From: Phycisphaerales bacterium UBA2421
Lineage (GTDB): Bacteria > Planctomycetota > Phycisphaerae > Tepidisphaerales > Tepidisphaeraceae
Length of the DNA stretch: 34,652 nt
Direction of reading: 5' to 3'
Assembly: GCA_002343075.1 (NCBI GenBank)
Contig: DDRH01000009.1
Location: 1 to 34,652, forward strand
Of the stretch, positions 31,824 to 34,652 are shown in pieces (within the stretch, counting starts at the first letter, position 1; the number at the start of each line of letters is the position of its first letter). A model generated the notes under the pieces. That model saw nothing but the letters and a program-made list of their open reading frames with translations. It was not told the origin of the DNA and did not search any database. A program made the translations under genes and the position numbers.

Positions 31824-33882
31824 TCAAGAAGCAAGGATCGCGCCGCGGGCGTCACGCCGTGCGCCGCGGGTTCTCCTCGCTGCCAATGCAAGTGCAAGCA
31901 CCGCCGCTGTTGTCGCTGGTTCTGGGATTGCCCGCAGGCCTTCCGGCATCGCGGGGATGGGGCCGAGGTTTATCGACTCGAACGGCTCAAACATCGCCCA
32001 CAATTCCCGCGAACCGCGCGCTTCCCAATAGATCTGCGGGTAATCGAGCAACGCAATGTAGAGTTCTCCCAGCGGCGGCAGTGCGTCGGGGCCGGGGCGC
32101 AGCATATTTTGTGTGCCAAGGCCAAAGGTTGTGGCGAGGATCGTAAAATCGTCCAGATTGACCAGCGCGTTGTAGTTCAGGTCGCCTTGAAGCCACTTCT
32201 GCGGGTTCTGGTCTGATCCCAGCCCGAAAGAGTCACCGAGGACTGTGAAATCATCCAGATTCACCTGCCCATCCATCGTCACATCACCAGCGTAGGTGAA
32301 TTTGAACAACGCCGCGCGGTTGGTGACAAACTGCCCCGAGAACTCCGCGGTCGCCGAACTGAGAATGTCTGCGGGCAGTTGGAGTAAGTCGACGGATGTC
32401 GCTTACGCGATGGAGAATGTGCCTGATTGGTCGGCAGCGATTTGGCTGGTGATGCCGTTGCCAGTCCAGATTCCCGAGCCGCTGCCCAGGTATGCCGTTC
32501 GAAGCCCGGCGAGGTACCCTTCCGCCGACACCGTGCCCGAGCTGTTTACAACAAGCGTGCCCAGCGGGCCGTAAAGGTCAAGGGTGCCAACATGGGTGTT
32601 GAACTTGTCTTTCCAGTCGACGATCAAGTCATTGTTTTGCAGGTCGAGCTTTACCGTTGGAGTGACTTGCAAAGTTTGCCCGGGGTATGAGATGCCGTCG
32701 AGTTTCAGCCTGCGTACCAGGCTGGTTCCGTCAGTGCTGCCGACAAAATCCGGGGTGCCGCCGGTACTGCTGCTTTGGGTCACGCGCAGTAAACCTTCGT
32801 CGATGTTCATCACATGCGTTCGGAAGTGCTTGACAGCAAACGCGCCCGCGCCGGTTTTGATGATCGATCCATCGGGCCTCGGCAACCCATCCGCGAAGTT
32901 AATCACTTCACCCACTGCTCCGCCAAACACACTTGTGCCGCTGCTCACGCGATAATCGACATCAAATGACATCAAATGCGGTGTAACCCTCTGCGGTTGA
33001 GAGAACGGAGAATGTTCCGGTATCGGTTGGGGAATAGGTCGCGTTGTTGAAAACAAACAGATTTCCGGCATCGACCTGCATTCGTCTTCCGGTTTGGATC
33101 GTGCCGGACTGCGTAGAAAGCAGCATGTTTCCAGTCAGCGTTCCGCTGCCCGTGACAAGCGAATCGGCCGTCACATGCATGTAGTTTCCGAGTGTGACGG
33201 AGTTTAACGACAAAATGCCTCCGGCGAGTGCCGTGGTGCCCACCCCGAGCGGGCCGTTCGTGAAACCGGGGTTTGAGGAACCGTTGATAAGCAAGTTGAC
33301 ATCCGGATTGAGCGTCGCCCCGCCGCTGAATTCGCTTTGCGTGTTGCTGCCAATGGTGATCACTGGAAGTCCCATAGTCCCAAGCCGATCAAACTGAACC
33401 GATCCTGTTCCGAAAACTCCCGCGTTGAGTTCAACTTCTCTGCGTGCGCGGAAGGTCAGAAGTCCTGCCGTGGGGAGTTGGAAAGAGACGGTCGGATTTG
33501 ATCCCGAAAACTCGCCGATTACCCTCGGCCCTTCACCGGAGCCTTTCTCTTCAGGCGGCCCGTCGAAATCAATACCGCCGCTCGCGCCGAAGTTGAGCGT
33601 GGCCAAGCCCGTTCCAGACAGAATGTTGCGGTAACTCGCATGATTGAAGATCAGCGTGCCGACGTCGACAGAGCCGCTGGTGCCTTCGCGGAGAAACAGA
33701 TTTGTGCCGGTCCCGCCGGATTGAATCAGAGCGATGCTGCCGGTGTTGGGGAAGCCATCAATTCCCCAATTGTCGAGGTTGGTCCATACATTTTGCCCAC
33801 CATTGCCGGTCCAACTTGTCGTGACTTGGGCGACAATCGACTGTGCAGGAAGCAACCCTCCAAACACAGCAATTGCTGCCAA
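31824..33882 (-). pseudogene. Broken autotransporter-repeat/dockerin/PEP-CTERM protein gene
   Basis: Three collinear open pieces, in two frames, together make one protein of about 680 residues. The order is a signal-like start (LAAIAVFGGLLPAQSIVAQ), beta-helical sequence (SWTGNGGQNVWTNLDNWG, ILSGTGLATLNFG, IKTGAGAFAVKH, DEGLLRVTQ, YLGSGSGIWTGNGI), dockerin-like pair (GDVTMDGQVNLDDF, GDLNYNALVNLDDF) and PEP-CTERM tail (IPEPATTAAVLALALAARR). A 10-bp tandem duplication at 32958-32977 shifts the frame; removing one copy joins TAFDV to DYRVSSG exactly. A TAA at 32403-32405 then interrupts GTFSIA-stop-ATSVDLLQL in frame. The start is also unclear: the only in-frame candidate is a TTG at 33882, while an ATG at 33934 with AGGAG is out of frame by one. 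Confidence 0.8.
32958..32977. repeat. 10-bp tandem duplication causing the frameshift
   Basis: GACATCAAAT is present twice in direct succession and followed by G. On the minus strand the coding sequence reads through ATTTGATGTC twice; with a single copy the frame continues as T-A-F-D-V-D-Y-R-V-S-S-G. This looks like a replication-slippage event. Confidence 0.85.
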
Positions 33883-33974
33883 CCGAAGATTTTTCTTGCC
33901 AAGACCCGGTGTGGAAGAGACAGTACGATACCATGCTCCTACTCAGCCGAGATTTTAGAACGCACCTGTGTCAC

Positions 33975-34652
33975 ATGCCTTCCCCGTCCGCGAGTAGTTT
34001 GCCCACGCTCGTCATTGCCTGTCAACTCTTAAGTCTGCATTCTTCCGTGTTTGCGCAAAATTTCTTGCCGACGTACCAACCGACCCGATTGAGCCTGCTG
34101 CCCAACACTTCACTCTACTTTCCGGAAGCACTGTCAGAGCAAGGAGTTGCGGGCGGATACATGCGAATCAGCTCGACGCAGTTTCCGATCGACGTTGCAG
34201 TAACATGGGGTCTCGACGGAATACCTCTTGTAGAGCCGGCAGCAGACCCATACGCTCAAGCTGCGGTAAATGGGTTCTTGCCGGACGGAACTCCGGTTGG
34301 AGTGCTGCAAGAGATTGGTCAGCCACTACCGCATGCGGTCTTCTGGAACAAAGTGGATGCGATCCGACTCTCCTCGGTTGGAAGGGGTGGTTTCGCGATC
34401 ACAGGTAACGACGCTTTTATTCTCGGTGCCAGCTTCGTGCAACCTGAGACTGGTGGTACTGTTTTTCAGGTAGCCACCCGGTGGCTTGAATCTGGCCCCC
34501 AACTAATCAGCGGGCTGGAAATGTCGAACAGTATAGGACAATCGGTGAGCAGTGCTGGTATCTACGTTGGCCTTATGCGCGAGGCATCTAATCTCGGCGG
34601 GACGATGTTCGGCGGCTTCATCGGTCGCAACGGCACCGCACAGCGCCTGAAC
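33975..34652 (+). CDS. Secreted protein of unknown family, 3' partial
   Basis: The frame from the ATG at 33975 is open for 226 codons to the last base of the window, so the stop lies outside. The N-terminus has a signal-peptide-like hydrophobic stretch, LPTLVIACQLLSLHSSVFAQ, with cleavage likely after FAQ or VFA. The mature part starts NFLPTYQPTRLSLLPNTSLYF and is rich in small and aromatic residues (TWGLDGIPLVEP, NGFLPDGTPVGVL, GNDAFILGASFV, FGGFIGRNGTAQ), suggesting a beta-sheet fold. This resembles the repetitive extracellular beta-propeller-like proteins of planctomycetes, but I do not recognise a family. An in-frame ATG at 33933 is an alternative start; no ribosome-binding site is evident for either. 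It is divergent from the broken PEP-CTERM gene. Confidence 0.7.
   Translation, partial: MPSPSASSLPTLVIACQLLSLHSSVFAQNFLPTYQPTRLSLLPNTSLYFPEALSEQGVAGGYMRISSTQFPIDVAVTWGLDGIPLVEPAADPYAQAAVNGFLPDGTPVGVLQEIGQPLPHAVFWNKVDAIRLSSVGRGGFAITGNDAFILGASFVQPETGGTVFQVATRWLESGPQLISGLEMSNSIGQSVSSAGIYVGLMREASNLGGTMFGGFIGRNGTAQRLN

Overview
The window looks like a chromosomal segment of a planctomycete, most likely one of the Phycisphaerae relatives. This is inferred from three things: seven proteins with an N-terminal LEPR-XLL-type motif (variants of L-E-x-R-R-x-L), PEP-CTERM tails ending in a V/I-P-E-P motif plus a hydrophobic helix and an Arg cluster, and dockerin-like GD.N.D..V.L.DFT.LA..FG repeats. No rRNA, tRNA, CRISPR array or insertion sequence was recognised.

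Layout. (1) 1-3004, +: 3' part of a large membrane coiled-coil protein of polysaccharide co-polymerase (Wzz/GumC-like) topology, entering from outside the window. (2) 3036-6122, -: a zinc-ribbon protein with hydrophobic decapeptide repeats, a small lipoprotein-like coiled-coil protein, a CNNM/CBS/CorC transporter-family protein and a membrane-anchored coiled-coil protein. (3) 6157-6654, +: remnant of a higB toxin gene followed by an intact higA antitoxin gene. (4) 6708-9427, +: a GT39-like membrane glycosyltransferase and a SAM methyltransferase. (5) 9579-24621, +: seven consecutive LEPR-motif surface or secreted proteins. They are a PQQ-sugar-dehydrogenase-like beta-propeller, two tandem lysyl oxidases with intact copper and quinone-cofactor residues, a subtilisin-like protease with an embedded EF-hand pair, an SdrD B-like repeat protein, a two-lobed aspartic-protease-like protein and an RTX-repeat protein. 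Five of the seven share a C-terminal module of Ig-like domain, dockerin pair and short tail. (6) 24670-27456, +: an arsenic operon (arsR, arsC, arsM) with a near-leaderless promoter/operator, followed by an M28 peptidase lipoprotein. (7) 27602-31331: a PEP-CTERM protein, hisN, a PhyH-type dioxygenase (-) and truA. (8) 31461-31823: about two copies of a 180-bp structured tandem repeat. (9) 31824-33882, -: a decayed autotransporter-repeat/dockerin/PEP-CTERM gene with a 10-bp tandem-duplication frameshift and an in-frame TAA. (10) 33975-34652, +: a secreted protein that runs off the window.

The most interesting system is region 5. It is a same-strand locus of extracellular oxidases, proteases and adhesin-like proteins that share entry (LEPR motif) and anchoring (Ig-dockerin-tail) modules but have no classical signal peptide. 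My inference is that this is a surface matrix-building and matrix-processing set, in which lysyl oxidases crosslink protein while the proteases and Ca-binding proteins remodel or bind it. Hairpins after several of the genes suggest that they are transcribed separately rather than as one operon. The arsenic operon stands apart functionally: arsenate reduction plus methylation, with no efflux pump in view.
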